Positions 12,045 to 21,722 of a stretch of 64,000 nt of DNA are shown here, piece after piece; the stretch's first letter is position 1; the number at the start of each line of letters is the position of its first letter. The position numbers and the translations under genes are program-made. The notes beneath the pieces are model-generated. The model was not told where the DNA came from. It made no database searches and worked only from the letters and a program-made list of their open reading frames with translations. The stretch is from assembly GCA_902618485.1 (NCBI GenBank), contig CACNAR010000001.1:155024-219023 (forward strand). The letters run 5' to 3'. This DNA is from an uncultured Pelagibacteraceae bacterium. GTDB lineage: Bacteria; Pseudomonadota; Alphaproteobacteria; Pelagibacterales; Pelagibacteraceae.

Positions 12045-12975
12045 TTTTTTCAATTAAATATTCGAGCAATATATGCGGAAAAGTTAAAGACGCCAAACCT
12101 ATAAATATTAATTTCAAAATTGCACTGTCTAAATTGTAATTATTATTTAAAAAATAAAGACCTATTAAACAAAAAATACCAGTTAGGATAGTTAAAGGGG
12201 TAGCTTTTTTAATAAAAACTAAAAGTCCATTCTTTAAACTTCCTTGATCAAGCTCAGTGATTAATGAAATACTATGTCTTATAGAATGTAAAAAACAAAA
12301 ATAAATTGTGAAGGCTATTAATGGAGAGAAATGCATATTTATGATTATTATCGAGAAATAATCAAAAAAAATTGTAAATTTCTTTAATTCAAATTTTTTA
12401 AAAAATAAAATAATGCTAGATAATGCACTAAACACAATCCCAATTATCAAAAAATTGTTATTTTCGATCACATTTAAACTTTGATAAAATGTCTCATTTT
12501 GGATTAATAGTAATTTGAATATAGAAACGGTTTCATTAAAATTAAAATACAGTGGTGCCAATATTACCAAAGACCCTTTAAGAAAAAATAAAAATTGATT
12601 TAAATATGAATTATTATCAATTAGAAATTGAGTATCTTCTTTTCCAAAATGAAATGAGGCAACAATTAAAAAAGCAATAAGCACTACTGTTGGTAAAAGT
12701 ATCCAAAAAATTATAATTGTTACCGCAAGCAGAAAATAGGTTGTATAAAAAGTGATTATATTATTTATTTGGAAAATTTTTAGAAGCTTCCTTCCCTTTA
12801 TATGATCCAAAGAACCATGTGATACACCAATTATTAAAATTAATAATAAACAAATTAATGGAGAAATACTTAGATTGTAAGCTTTTATAAACGGTAGAGA
12901 AACAATATTACAAAATAAAAAAAAAATAAAAGAATGTTTAAAGTTAATTTTCTTAATCTGTATAGTCATTATCAA
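12034..12975 (-). CDS. blh: Brp/Blh-family beta-carotene 15,15'-dioxygenase (retinal synthesis)
   Basis: Multi-TM protein with GVSHGSLDHIKGRKLL and SFHFGKEDTQ His motifs; neighbours crtY/crtB/crtI. Confidence 0.9.
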   Translation of the reverse strand: MIMTIQIKKINFKHSFIFFLFCNIVSLPFIKAYNLSISPLICLLLILIIGVSHGSLDHIKGRKLLKIFQINNIITFYTTYFLLAVTIIIFWILLPTVVLIAFLIVASFHFGKEDTQFLIDNNSYLNQFLFFLKGSLVILAPLYFNFNETVSIFKLLLIQNETFYQSLNVIENNNFLIIGIVFSALSSIILFFKKFELKKFTIFFDYFSIIIINMHFSPLIAFTIYFCFLHSIRHSISLITELDQGSLKNGLLVFIKKATPLTILTGIFCLIGLYFLNNNYNLDSAILKLIFIGLASLTFPHILLEYLIEKNEK

Positions 12976-14043
12976 TTAGTCAAATAAAGCTCTAATAAAT
13001 ATCAATTTTGGCATTTTAAAAATTATACTTAAATCCTCTAAAAAATTACTTTTATTTGATAGAAATTTTATAGCAGTCTTTGGTGAAGTCTTAAACATCC
13101 TAAAAAATATATCAGACATCTTTTCAGGATTTTTTTCAAGAACACGTAGAAAAATTTCATCCAAAAATTGATATTTTCTATTTATTTCAAATTTTTTAGC
13201 ATTTGTAATATTATCAATATTCTCCCTAATATACTTGCTGTGTTCTTGTATATTTAAAAAAGTATATCCAGTGCTTAATCTTGTCATTCCACCAGCTGTT
13301 CCAATATTAATTTTATTTTTTTCATTTTTATTTAATGGATAAAACAGGGGTATTGCTCCCTCTTCTTTATAAGTAATTTCGTAATTTTTAATATTTAAAT
13401 TATTTTTAATATAATTGTTGATTTGATTTTCATAATCTTTTTGTGAATTGTCATTCATTTTTGATAACCAAGTTGTTTCTACTAAAGCTCTATTTTTTGT
13501 GTATGGTAATGTATAAAAAAAATGCACGCTTTCTCTTTGTTCACAATCAAAATCCATGAGGTTAAAAATTTTTTCGTCGAAAATATCATTGTCTGTTTTT
13601 ATTTCTACTCCACAAAAATGTTGCCAAAGATTTAGATGGTTTTTTTTTATATTCGGCACACTATTAAAAACTAAAGAATTTTGCTTGTTAATCTCTTTTA
13701 TATTTTTAAAAAAGAAAATATTTTCGTTTTTTTTTAGTTTGTACTTAATTTTTTCATAAAATAAACCACTATCAATGCTTTGATATGGAAAATTTTTACA
13801 TTTTAAATAATTTGTTTTACCTGGGATATTAACTGAAAAATTCTCCCAATTTTTTTTTACACAATCGTCAAAGTTATGAGGTGTTACTTTCCAAAAAGAC
13901 CAAGTCTTATCTCGTTTATATTCTTCCCTGGGTTCAATAATTGCTAAAGTTTTATCTTTTAATTTTTCATGAATTTCTAATTCATAAGCAAGAGATAATC
14001 CTGCACAACCACCACCGATAATTATATAATCAAATTCTTTCAT
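12976..14043 (-). CDS. crtY: Lycopene beta-cyclase
   Basis: DYIIIGGGCAGLSLAYEL; YKRDKTWSFW; IGTAGGMTRLSTGYTFLNIQ. Confidence 0.93.
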   Translation of the reverse strand: MKEFDYIIIGGGCAGLSLAYELEIHEKLKDKTLAIIEPREEYKRDKTWSFWKVTPHNFDDCVKKNWENFSVNIPGKTNYLKCKNFPYQSIDSGLFYEKIKYKLKKNENIFFFKNIKEINKQNSLVFNSVPNIKKNHLNLWQHFCGVEIKTDNDIFDEKIFNLMDFDCEQRESVHFFYTLPYTKNRALVETTWLSKMNDNSQKDYENQINNYIKNNLNIKNYEITYKEEGAIPLFYPLNKNEKNKINIGTAGGMTRLSTGYTFLNIQEHSKYIRENIDNITNAKKFEINRKYQFLDEIFLRVLEKNPEKMSDIFFRMFKTSPKTAIKFLSNKSNFLEDLSIIFKMPKLIFIRALFD

Positions 14044-14881
14044 TTAAATCTATTTCCTCATTTATCAGAATGTGATCATGCTGAATTTGATCAGCATTTT
14101 TATTAATTAGATATAAACTGATTAAGTCAAAAATTGACAGAAAAGTTTCCAATATTTTTTCAATATTTGAGACATAAATCTTTCCTGATCTTTGATAGTT
14201 CTCCAAGTTTTTTTTTTTTAAAATTTTATATCCTATTTTTCTATACACTCTTCTAGCGACCAATATAGAAAAACGGAAACTTATTGGTATGTTTTTTATT
14301 GCATAAAAAGAATCTTGATAATAACGGTTCGCAAGATTAACAGTTGAGGAGATCTTTTCAAAATTTTTCTCAATATAAAATCTATTATTTTTTGAGTCTT
14401 CTAGGACATCTCTAGATATATTTGTTAATTGCATTGCTATTCCTAAATCAATAGCTGACTTGAGAGAACTTTTTTTTGTTACATTTAAAATTTTTGCCAT
14501 CATTAAGCCAACAGTCCCAGCTACTCTATATGAATAAATTAATAAGTCTTTTTTTGAATTTATTTCAACTTTTTCTTTGATATCTGATCTAATACCAGCC
14601 AATAAATCTTGAACTATTTTTATGGATATGTTGAATTCCTCTATGATACCCCACATATTTTTTATAATAAGGTTATCAAATTTTTTTTGATTAAAGTCAT
14701 TTTCAAATTCTGCAAATTTTTTTTCTTTGATCTCTATCTCGTCTTTATCGTCTGCAATATTGTCTGCAACTCTACAAAAATCATATAATACAGAACATTT
14801 TTTAAGTGTTTCCCTTGGTAAAAAAAAACCGGCCCAGTTAAATGACTTAGCATAAACAGACAAATAACTCTTATCAGACAT
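14030..14881 (-). CDS. crtB: Phytoene synthase
   Basis: DFCRVADNIADDKDE; YRVAGTVGLMMAKIL; AMQLTNISRDVLED. Confidence 0.95.
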   Translation of the reverse strand: MSDKSYLSVYAKSFNWAGFFLPRETLKKCSVLYDFCRVADNIADDKDEIEIKEKKFAEFENDFNQKKFDNLIIKNMWGIIEEFNISIKIVQDLLAGIRSDIKEKVEINSKKDLLIYSYRVAGTVGLMMAKILNVTKKSSLKSAIDLGIAMQLTNISRDVLEDSKNNRFYIEKNFEKISSTVNLANRYYQDSFYAIKNIPISFRFSILVARRVYRKIGYKILKKKNLENYQRSGKIYVSNIEKILETFLSIFDLISLYLINKNADQIQHDHILINEEIDLNERI

Positions 14882-16341
14882 TATAAAATTTTATCTAACA
14901 CTTTAGCTGACGATAGTACGCCTGGTACACCAGCCCCTGGATGTGTTCCAGCTCCAACAAAATAAAGTCCATCGTATATTTCAGATTTATTATGAAATCT
15001 AAAATAAGCAGATTGCGTAAATTTTGGTTGAATTGAAAAGCCAGATCCATACTTTGTGTTTAAATCTTTTTCAAAGTAGTCTGGTGTTAAATAAAAATCT
15101 TCAACAATATTTTCACTTAAGTTTGGCATAAGATCCTTTTCCATTTTTTCAATTACCAAATTTTTCATCTTTTCTCCCTGAATAGACCAATTAATTTTAG
15201 ATTGATTATTGGGAACTGGAACAAGAACATAAAAACAATCCTGTCCAGCAGGAGCCATAGTTTTATCAGTAGCAGAGGGTCTATGAAGATAATAACTTAT
15301 ATCAGCATTTAATTTTTTATTCTCAAATATGTCATCGAGATGTTCTTTATACTTATTTCCAAATTTTATCGTGTGATGTTCAACATTTTGGTAAGTTTTT
15401 TTTGTTCCAAAATAATAAACAAATAATCCCATAGAGTATTCCATCCTTTCTCTTTTCCATTTGAACATCATTGAATTTTTTGAGTTTCCATTAAGCAATT
15501 TTTCATAAACTGCAGGTGGGTCGGCATTACAAATAACATTATCAGCTAAAATATTAGTATCATTATCAAGTCTGACACCAGTTATTTTATTTCCGTTTGA
15601 AATAATTTTTTCTACTTCATGACCCTTTATGATCTTAATATCAACTTCGTTCATAAGTTTCTCAAAACCTTTAATAATATTACCTGTCCCACCCATTGAG
15701 TAATGAATCCCCCATTTTTTCTCTAAATATAAAATTAACCCATAAATAGAAGTAGTTGTAAAAGGATTTCCCCCAACTAAAAGAGGATGCATACTTAACA
15801 TTCTTCTTAGTTTTTCATTTTTTATAAAAGATGAAACTAACGAATAAACTGATTTATAACTTTTAAGTTTTAGAAGTGAAGGAAGTTGCCGCATCATAAA
15901 AAAAGGTTTATCAAAAGGAACATCCGCAAGTTCTAAAAAACCCTTGTCAAAAATTTTTTTTGTAAAACTTACTAATTTTTCATATCCCTCAACATCATCT
16001 TTACTAATTTCTGCAATTTGTTTCTTCATTTCAGTTTCATCACCTGAGTAATTAAATTTTGAGTTATCCTCAAAAATAAATTGATACCAAATTTTAAGAG
16101 GGGAAAGTTCTATATAATTTTTTGAGTCTTTTTTAAACAATTTGAATAACTCATCAATTAAATAGGGTGCAGTAATAACGGTGGGTCCACCATCGTAAGT
16201 GAAACCATTTTTTTTAAAAACTCTTGCTCTACCACCAAGATCAGGATGTTTTTCAACTAATGTTACTTGATGACCCTTAGCTTTTAATCTTAGAGCTGCA
16301 GCAATACCGCCAAAACCTGAGCCTACTACAATAGAATTCAT
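14881..16341 (-). CDS. crtI: Phytoene desaturase
   Basis: VVGSGFGGIAAALRLKAKGHQVTLVEKHPDLGGRARVF; YDGGPTVITAPY; GLYFVGAGTHPGAGVPGVLSSAKV. Confidence 0.96.
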   Translation of the reverse strand: MNSIVVGSGFGGIAAALRLKAKGHQVTLVEKHPDLGGRARVFKKNGFTYDGGPTVITAPYLIDELFKLFKKDSKNYIELSPLKIWYQFIFEDNSKFNYSGDETEMKKQIAEISKDDVEGYEKLVSFTKKIFDKGFLELADVPFDKPFFMMRQLPSLLKLKSYKSVYSLVSSFIKNEKLRRMLSMHPLLVGGNPFTTTSIYGLILYLEKKWGIHYSMGGTGNIIKGFEKLMNEVDIKIIKGHEVEKIISNGNKITGVRLDNDTNILADNVICNADPPAVYEKLLNGNSKNSMMFKWKRERMEYSMGLFVYYFGTKKTYQNVEHHTIKFGNKYKEHLDDIFENKKLNADISYYLHRPSATDKTMAPAGQDCFYVLVPVPNNQSKINWSIQGEKMKNLVIEKMEKDLMPNLSENIVEDFYLTPDYFEKDLNTKYGSGFSIQPKFTQSAYFRFHNKSEIYDGLYFVGAGTHPGAGVPGVLSSAKVLDKIL

Positions 16342-16380
16342 CTTAATAATCTATAGTTTTTTTAAAAAATTGTAAGAAAA

Positions 16381-16914
16381 TTATGAATTAATTTTTTTTA
16401 ACTCTTCTTTAGTCTCTTCTAAATTTTTTTGAAATAAATTATCGAGTTTAGACTTATCAACGGATGTGGTTATAATTTTTTTAACAGAGTCTACTGCGAT
16501 TTTTACTGATGCATCCTTTATTTCTTTAATCGCTAACTCTTTCATTTGAACTATTTTGTTTTCTGCAGATGCTTTTTTAATTTCTGAGGACTTATGGAAT
16601 TTATCATTAAGATCTATTATTAATTTATCGCTATCTTTTTTAGCCTGTTCTAAAATTTCATTTCTTACAGATTGTGCAGTATCAAGTTTACTCTGAGCAT
16701 TATTTAATAAATCCTTTGCCTCTTTTCGAAGTTTTTCACTCTCATCAATTTCATTCTTTATATCAGAAATGAGTTTATTTAATATTTCATTTATTTTTTG
16801 TGGCACTTTTAAATAAACCAAACCACCAAAAAAAATAAAAAAAGAAACTGCCACCCAGAATGTTGAGTCAATTACCATAGTATTTGCCTCCATTTTTCCT
16901 GTATAAATCGTCAA
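16381..16914 (-). CDS. atpF: F0F1 ATP synthase subunit b
   Basis: Second of tandem b-type subunits: TM then long charged coiled coil, in the atpIBEF'F order. Confidence 0.88.
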   Translation of the reverse strand: MTIYTGKMEANTMVIDSTFWVAVSFFIFFGGLVYLKVPQKINEILNKLISDIKNEIDESEKLRKEAKDLLNNAQSKLDTAQSVRNEILEQAKKDSDKLIIDLNDKFHKSSEIKKASAENKIVQMKELAIKEIKDASVKIAVDSVKKIITTSVDKSKLDNLFQKNLEETKEELKKINS

Positions 16915-17461
16915 CTATAGCTGAAATACTACTGTTGTTAATTTCAGTGCCTATCAAATTTTTAAGTATCTCTGAGGATGTTTCAATTGCGATCTTATTT
17001 ATTTTTTCAGGAGCACTTTTCCTAAGCTGTTCAATCTCAGTTTCAGCTTTTTTGATTTCTTCATCAATTTGTTTTTCTAAAGTATCTCTTTTGATATTAA
17101 TATTTTTAAGCGTTTTTTCTCTAGTCTCATTAAAAAGATTTTTTGACTCAAGTTTACTTTTTAAAATTATATCATCATATTCTTTTAGCTTTAATTCACT
17201 ATTTTTCCTCTGCTTATCCGCAGCCTCAATGTTTTCTTGTATTTGTGATTTCCTTAATTCTAAGTTTGCACTAATTTTTGGTAGTATAAGCTTAGATAAA
17301 ACAATATACAGAATACCAAAAACCAATGTAAGCCAAAAAATCTGTGAAACCCAAAATTCAGGATCTAATTGAGGCATACCACCACTTTCAGCTGCAAAAA
17401 CCTCTTTTGAAAAAAAGAGGTATAGAAATATTAACTGAAAAAAATATTTTCTAATCATCAA
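16868..17461 (-). CDS. atpF': F0F1 ATP synthase subunit b'
   Basis: GGMPQLDPEFWVSQIFWLTLVFGILYIVLSKLILPKI typical of b'. Confidence 0.92.
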   Translation of the reverse strand: MMIRKYFFQLIFLYLFFSKEVFAAESGGMPQLDPEFWVSQIFWLTLVFGILYIVLSKLILPKISANLELRKSQIQENIEAADKQRKNSELKLKEYDDIILKSKLESKNLFNETREKTLKNINIKRDTLEKQIDEEIKKAETEIEQLRKSAPEKINKIAIETSSEILKNLIGTEINNSSISAIVDDLYRKNGGKYYGN

Positions 17462-17463
17462 AT

Positions 17464-17691
17464 TTAAAACGCAAATAGAATGATTAATGCAACTACCAAA
17501 CCAAACAACCCAGTTGCTTCTGCGAGAGCAAATCCTAAAAGCAAATTAGGAAATTGTTTTTGTGCTGCAGAAGGGTTTCTCATTGCCCCTGAAAGATAAT
17601 TCCCAAAAATTATCCCAATTCCAACACCGGCACCAGCTAAAGCGATTGCTGCTAAACCTGCCCCGATCATTTTTGCTGCTTCTAATTCCAT
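17464..17691 (-). CDS. atpE: F0F1 ATP synthase subunit c
   Basis: 75 aa; AAIALAGAGVGIGIIFGNYLSGAMRNPSAA...FALAEATGLFGLVVALIILF. Confidence 0.97.
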   Translation of the reverse strand: MELEAAKMIGAGLAAIALAGAGVGIGIIFGNYLSGAMRNPSAAQKQFPNLLLGFALAEATGLFGLVVALIILFAF

Positions 17692-17709
17692 TATATCCTC
17701 CTTTGTTAT

Positions 17710-18444
17710 TTAATGGTGTAAATTTAATGCATCATTTAAATAAATGCATGTTAAAATTGCAAAAACATAAGCCTGAAGAAAAGCAACTAAGATCTCCAAA
17801 CCAGTTAGTGCAACAGAAAATGTTAGAGGAAGCCATCCTCCAACTATCCCAAGGCTTATTACAAAGCCCCCGAAAACTTTCATCATTGTGTGACCTGCCA
17901 TCATGTTAGCAAAAAGTCTTACCGATAAACTAATAGGTCTACTTAAATATGAGATTATCTCTATAACAACTATCAAAGGCAATAAAACAATGGGAACTCC
18001 GCTTGGCACAAAAAGTTTTAAATAACCAAATCCATGTTTTATAAAACCAATAATTGTTACACCAATGAATATGAATGCAGCTAAAACAAATGTTACTATT
18101 ATATGACTAGTGACCGTGAAGGTATAAGGTATCATTCCAAACATGTTACAAAAAAGAACAAACATGAATAATGAAAATATAAAAGCAAAATAAGGTTTTG
18201 CCTTAGATCCTGCTGTATCGCTGATCATTTTAGATACAAATGTGTAGCTTAATTCTGCTAATAGTTGAATCTTACCAGGTAGCATAGAATTTTTTTTAGC
18301 CCCTAAGTTAAAGATTACGAGAATTGCAAGGGAACTAACTATCATAAACAAACTTGCATTTGTAAATGAGATATCGAAGGCTCCGATTTTTATTTCTGGC
18401 CCAATTCTGTAAACTTCGAATTGAGTCATTGGATTTGCTGCCAT
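17710..18444 (-). CDS. atpB: F0F1 ATP synthase subunit a
   Basis: LSVRLFANMMAGH; CNMFGMIPYTFTVTSHI. Confidence 0.97.
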   Translation of the reverse strand: MAANPMTQFEVYRIGPEIKIGAFDISFTNASLFMIVSSLAILVIFNLGAKKNSMLPGKIQLLAELSYTFVSKMISDTAGSKAKPYFAFIFSLFMFVLFCNMFGMIPYTFTVTSHIIVTFVLAAFIFIGVTIIGFIKHGFGYLKLFVPSGVPIVLLPLIVVIEIISYLSRPISLSVRLFANMMAGHTMMKVFGGFVISLGIVGGWLPLTFSVALTGLEILVAFLQAYVFAILTCIYLNDALNLHH

Positions 18445-18455
18445 AAATTTTACAT

Positions 18456-18731
18456 CTATTTTTGCATATTTTTTGCTGATCTAATCACATTTGTAATACC
18501 TGCGATTACACCTACAAAAAAAAAAATTAAAATTAACCATGGTTTAGTACCAAAGGTATTGTCTAAAATAAACCCAATAATTGTCCCTAAAGCAACTGCA
18601 GATACTAATTCTGTACTTAGCTTAAAAGCTGAGCCAATAGGCGATGAATTCTGCTTTTTGTTTTCATTGTCTTTCTTTGAGAGTTTTTTTTTTGCAATTT
18701 CTAAGCGAGTTTTGAACTGATTTTTAGACAT
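18456..18731 (-). CDS. atpI: ATP synthase protein I (AtpI / AtpZ family)
   Basis: Two-TM 91-aa protein upstream of atpB; ALGTIIGFILDNTFGTKPWLILIFFFVGVIAGITNVIR. Confidence 0.85.
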   Translation of the reverse strand: MSKNQFKTRLEIAKKKLSKKDNENKKQNSSPIGSAFKLSTELVSAVALGTIIGFILDNTFGTKPWLILIFFFVGVIAGITNVIRSAKNMQK

Positions 18732-18744
18732 CTGATTATTTTAA

Positions 18745-21141
18745 TCAAGCAACCATACTCTCTGCTTTTTGTAAATCAACTGCTACCAGCTGACTTATTC
18801 CTTTTTCGGGCATGGTTACACCGTATAATCTATTCATTTTTGACATTGTTAATGCATGGTGTGTAACGATGATAAACTTTGTATTTGTTATTTTTGTAAG
18901 TTCATCCAATAAATTACAAAATCTTGTAACATTAGCGTCATCCAAAGGAGCATCTACTTCATCTAGCACACAAATAGGAGAAGGATTAGTTAAAAAAACT
19001 GCAAAGATAAGTGATAGTGCAGTTAAAGCTTGTTCTCCACCCGATAATAAAGTTATTGATTGAAGTCTTTTTCCTGGTGGACTAACCAACATTTCTAAAC
19101 CTGCTTCTAGAGGATCCTCTGAGTCAACGAGTTCAAGTTTTGCGTTACCACCATTAAATAATTTTGTATAGACTTCATTGAATTTTCTATTAACTTTTTC
19201 AAAGGCTTCAACCAATCTCTCTCTACCCTTTTGGTTTAGCTCATTAATACTGTCTTTTAATTTTACAATTGCTGTCACCAAGTCTGCCCGGTCAGACTCC
19301 ATTTTTTTAATTTCATTCTCGTATTTATTAGTTTCTTCGTCTGCTTTTAAATTAACAGATCCTAATTTTTCTCTCTCCTGTTTTTTTTTATCTAATAAAT
19401 CTTCTTGATTTACAGCGTCAGGTAATTCTTCGATACCATTTAAATTTGAATTCTCTAAGATATTTTCCTCAGTCAAATTAAGTTCAGAAGTAATTCGATC
19501 TATTAGATCATTTTTTCTTTTTCTTAATCCTTCGACAGTTGCACCAGAACTAGCTTTTCTCTCTCTTATTTGTATAGATTGTTCTTGTATTTCATTAAGT
19601 TTTGTTCTGAGTGAGTCAATTTTTTCGTCAGTATCATTTATAATTTTTTCATTTTCTTCTTTTTCTTCCTCTGAATTTCTTAAATTTTCTGAAATTTGTC
19701 CCTTTTTTTCTGCTTGTATTTTTGGTTGGTTATCAAGTATTTCTAATTGATTGGTTAGATTATTCTTTCTACTAGTTAATTCATTTACCATTTTTTCAGA
19801 ATTTGAAAGTAAATTTTTCCAGCTTTCAATTTCTTTTTCAATTATTTTGATCCTCTCATTTCTTTTTACAGATTCTTTTTTGATATTTTGATTTTTACTA
19901 TAGCTATCAGCATATCTATCAATAATTTTTTCAAGATCATTTAGAATATCTAATGCACTATCATTTTGATTTGAACTTATTAAAGTTTTAATTTTTCCTA
20001 TTTCATCAATTAAATTATTTTTTGAATTATCAAGATCGTCATTTGATTTTTTTTCTGTCTCAAAATATTTTGAATCAACTTCTATTAGGTCACTTTTTTC
20101 CTCTTTGAGTCTTTTCTCATTAGAATTAGCATCTATTATAATTCCTTTTTCTCTTGAAACATCTTCATCAAGTGTTGTTAATGACTTTTTAATATTCTCA
20201 ATCTCTTCTTGTGTCCTAGTATTTTCTTTATCCAAACTCTGAAGTTCTAAATTTAATCTTTGGATTTTAGACAAATTTTCAATATTTTTTTCTCTTAATG
20301 GAGTAACTTTTTCTGTTTCTAGTTTGATTAACGTTTCAATTTCTGTGATTCTTTCATTAAATCCACTAACCTCACCTTCGGCCTCTTTGTTTATCTCATT
20401 TTCAATTGTTATTTCTTTATCAATTTCTATTAATTTCAGATAGTAAAGACCAGCTTCAATTTTTTTTATTTCATCTGTTATGTTTTTATATTTGGAAGCC
20501 TCCTCCGCTTGTTTTTGAAGATTTGCCAATTGTCTTTCTTGCTGTTTTCTTAATTCATCTGCTCTCTTAAGATTATTTTCAGCTGCACCCAATCTTAATT
20601 CAGCTTCATGTCGTCTTACATGTAGACCAGAAATACCGGCTGCCTCTTCGAGAATTGCTCTTCTATCAGTAGGTTTAGCCGTCACTAGTGCTCCAATTCT
20701 ACCTTGACTAATCATCGATGGAGAATGAGCTCCAGTGGATAAATCAGCAAAAAACATTTGAGAATCCCTTGCTCTTACTTCTTTATCATTAATGTAAAAC
20801 TTGGATCCTTTATCTTTTTCAATTTTTCTTCTAACATTAATCTCATTAACTTCTCGATATTGAATAGGTCCCTCACCGCTATCATTTTTAACCGTTATAG
20901 AAACCTCAGCAATATTTTTAGATGGTTTATTTGAAGTGCCAGAAAAAATTACATCCTCCATTCCTGAGCCACGTAAACTTTTTGCAGATGTTTCGCCCAT
21001 AACCCATCTAATGGACTCGACAATGTTTGATTTTCCACAACCGTTAGGTCCAACTATACCAGTTAAACCATCTTCGATTAGGAAATTGGTTTTATCAGCA
21101 AAAGACTTAAACCCATTTAGTTGGATTTTTTTAAACTCCAT
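18745..21141 (-). CDS. smc: Chromosome segregation protein SMC (short form, no recognisable hinge)
   Basis: Walker A GPNGCGKSNIVESIRWVMGE; signature LSGGEQALTALSLIFAVF; Walker B PICVLDEVDAPLDDANV; 798 aa. Confidence 0.93.
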   Translation of the reverse strand: MEFKKIQLNGFKSFADKTNFLIEDGLTGIVGPNGCGKSNIVESIRWVMGETSAKSLRGSGMEDVIFSGTSNKPSKNIAEVSITVKNDSGEGPIQYREVNEINVRRKIEKDKGSKFYINDKEVRARDSQMFFADLSTGAHSPSMISQGRIGALVTAKPTDRRAILEEAAGISGLHVRRHEAELRLGAAENNLKRADELRKQQERQLANLQKQAEEASKYKNITDEIKKIEAGLYYLKLIEIDKEITIENEINKEAEGEVSGFNERITEIETLIKLETEKVTPLREKNIENLSKIQRLNLELQSLDKENTRTQEEIENIKKSLTTLDEDVSREKGIIIDANSNEKRLKEEKSDLIEVDSKYFETEKKSNDDLDNSKNNLIDEIGKIKTLISSNQNDSALDILNDLEKIIDRYADSYSKNQNIKKESVKRNERIKIIEKEIESWKNLLSNSEKMVNELTSRKNNLTNQLEILDNQPKIQAEKKGQISENLRNSEEEKEENEKIINDTDEKIDSLRTKLNEIQEQSIQIRERKASSGATVEGLRKRKNDLIDRITSELNLTEENILENSNLNGIEELPDAVNQEDLLDKKKQEREKLGSVNLKADEETNKYENEIKKMESDRADLVTAIVKLKDSINELNQKGRERLVEAFEKVNRKFNEVYTKLFNGGNAKLELVDSEDPLEAGLEMLVSPPGKRLQSITLLSGGEQALTALSLIFAVFLTNPSPICVLDEVDAPLDDANVTRFCNLLDELTKITNTKFIIVTHHALTMSKMNRLYGVTMPEKGISQLVAVDLQKAESMVA

Positions 21142-21149
21142 TAATTAGC

Positions 21150-21722
21150 TTATATCAGCTTTTCTAGAGATTTTTTTAAATTTTTATAATTAAGAGTTTT
21201 CTCAAACTTTTTTCCATTAATTATAATCGTAGGAGTGGAATTTACCTTAAATTTTTTAGTGCCTTCGATTCGATCATTTAAAACGAAATCTTCAATTTTT
21301 TTATCACTTATGCACTTTTCAAAATCTAAGTTAAAATTTTTGTTTTCAACAAATTTTTTTAAGTTTTCATTAGCCTCTTCTATTGTTTTACCTTTTATCC
21401 AAGCCTGCTGATCAGAATATAAACTCGTCATAATTTCTAAACTTTGATCTTCTTTGCACTGTGAAATTTTTGATGCATTAAGAGCGACAATATCTAATGG
21501 AAAGTGCCTAAATTCTATTTTTACCAAACCGGTATCAATAAATTCTTTTTTAAGCAATGGGTAAATCTTGTTATGAAAATCTGCACAAAAACTACAAGTC
21601 AGAGACTCGTAAGCAATAATTGTTATCTTGGCATCGTTTTGTCCAGAAACAATTCGATTATCAGCATTTACCTTAAGAGAAAATCCTAAAATAATCAAAA
21701 TTAATAATATAGTTTTTTTCAT
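21150..21722 (-). CDS. DsbA family thioredoxin-fold protein, secreted
   Basis: Signal peptide; ITIIAYESLTCSFCADFHNKIYPLL; TPTIIINGKKFE. Confidence 0.88.
   Translation of the reverse strand: MKKTILLILIILGFSLKVNADNRIVSGQNDAKITIIAYESLTCSFCADFHNKIYPLLKKEFIDTGLVKIEFRHFPLDIVALNASKISQCKEDQSLEIMTSLYSDQQAWIKGKTIEEANENLKKFVENKNFNLDFEKCISDKKIEDFVLNDRIEGTKKFKVNSTPTIIINGKKFEKTLNYKNLKKSLEKLI

Noticed and set aside
16884-17372. 162-aa plus-strand ORF opposite atpF'
   Set aside because: Fully antisense to a confidently identified b' subunit; a Ser/Phe-rich translation typical of the reverse frame of coiled-coil genes.
17562-17909. 115-aa plus-strand ORF over atpE/atpB
   Set aside because: Antisense to conserved subunits c and a; no recognisable protein features.
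18421-18720. 99-aa plus-strand ORF over atpI
   Set aside because: Antisense shadow of atpI; no independent support.
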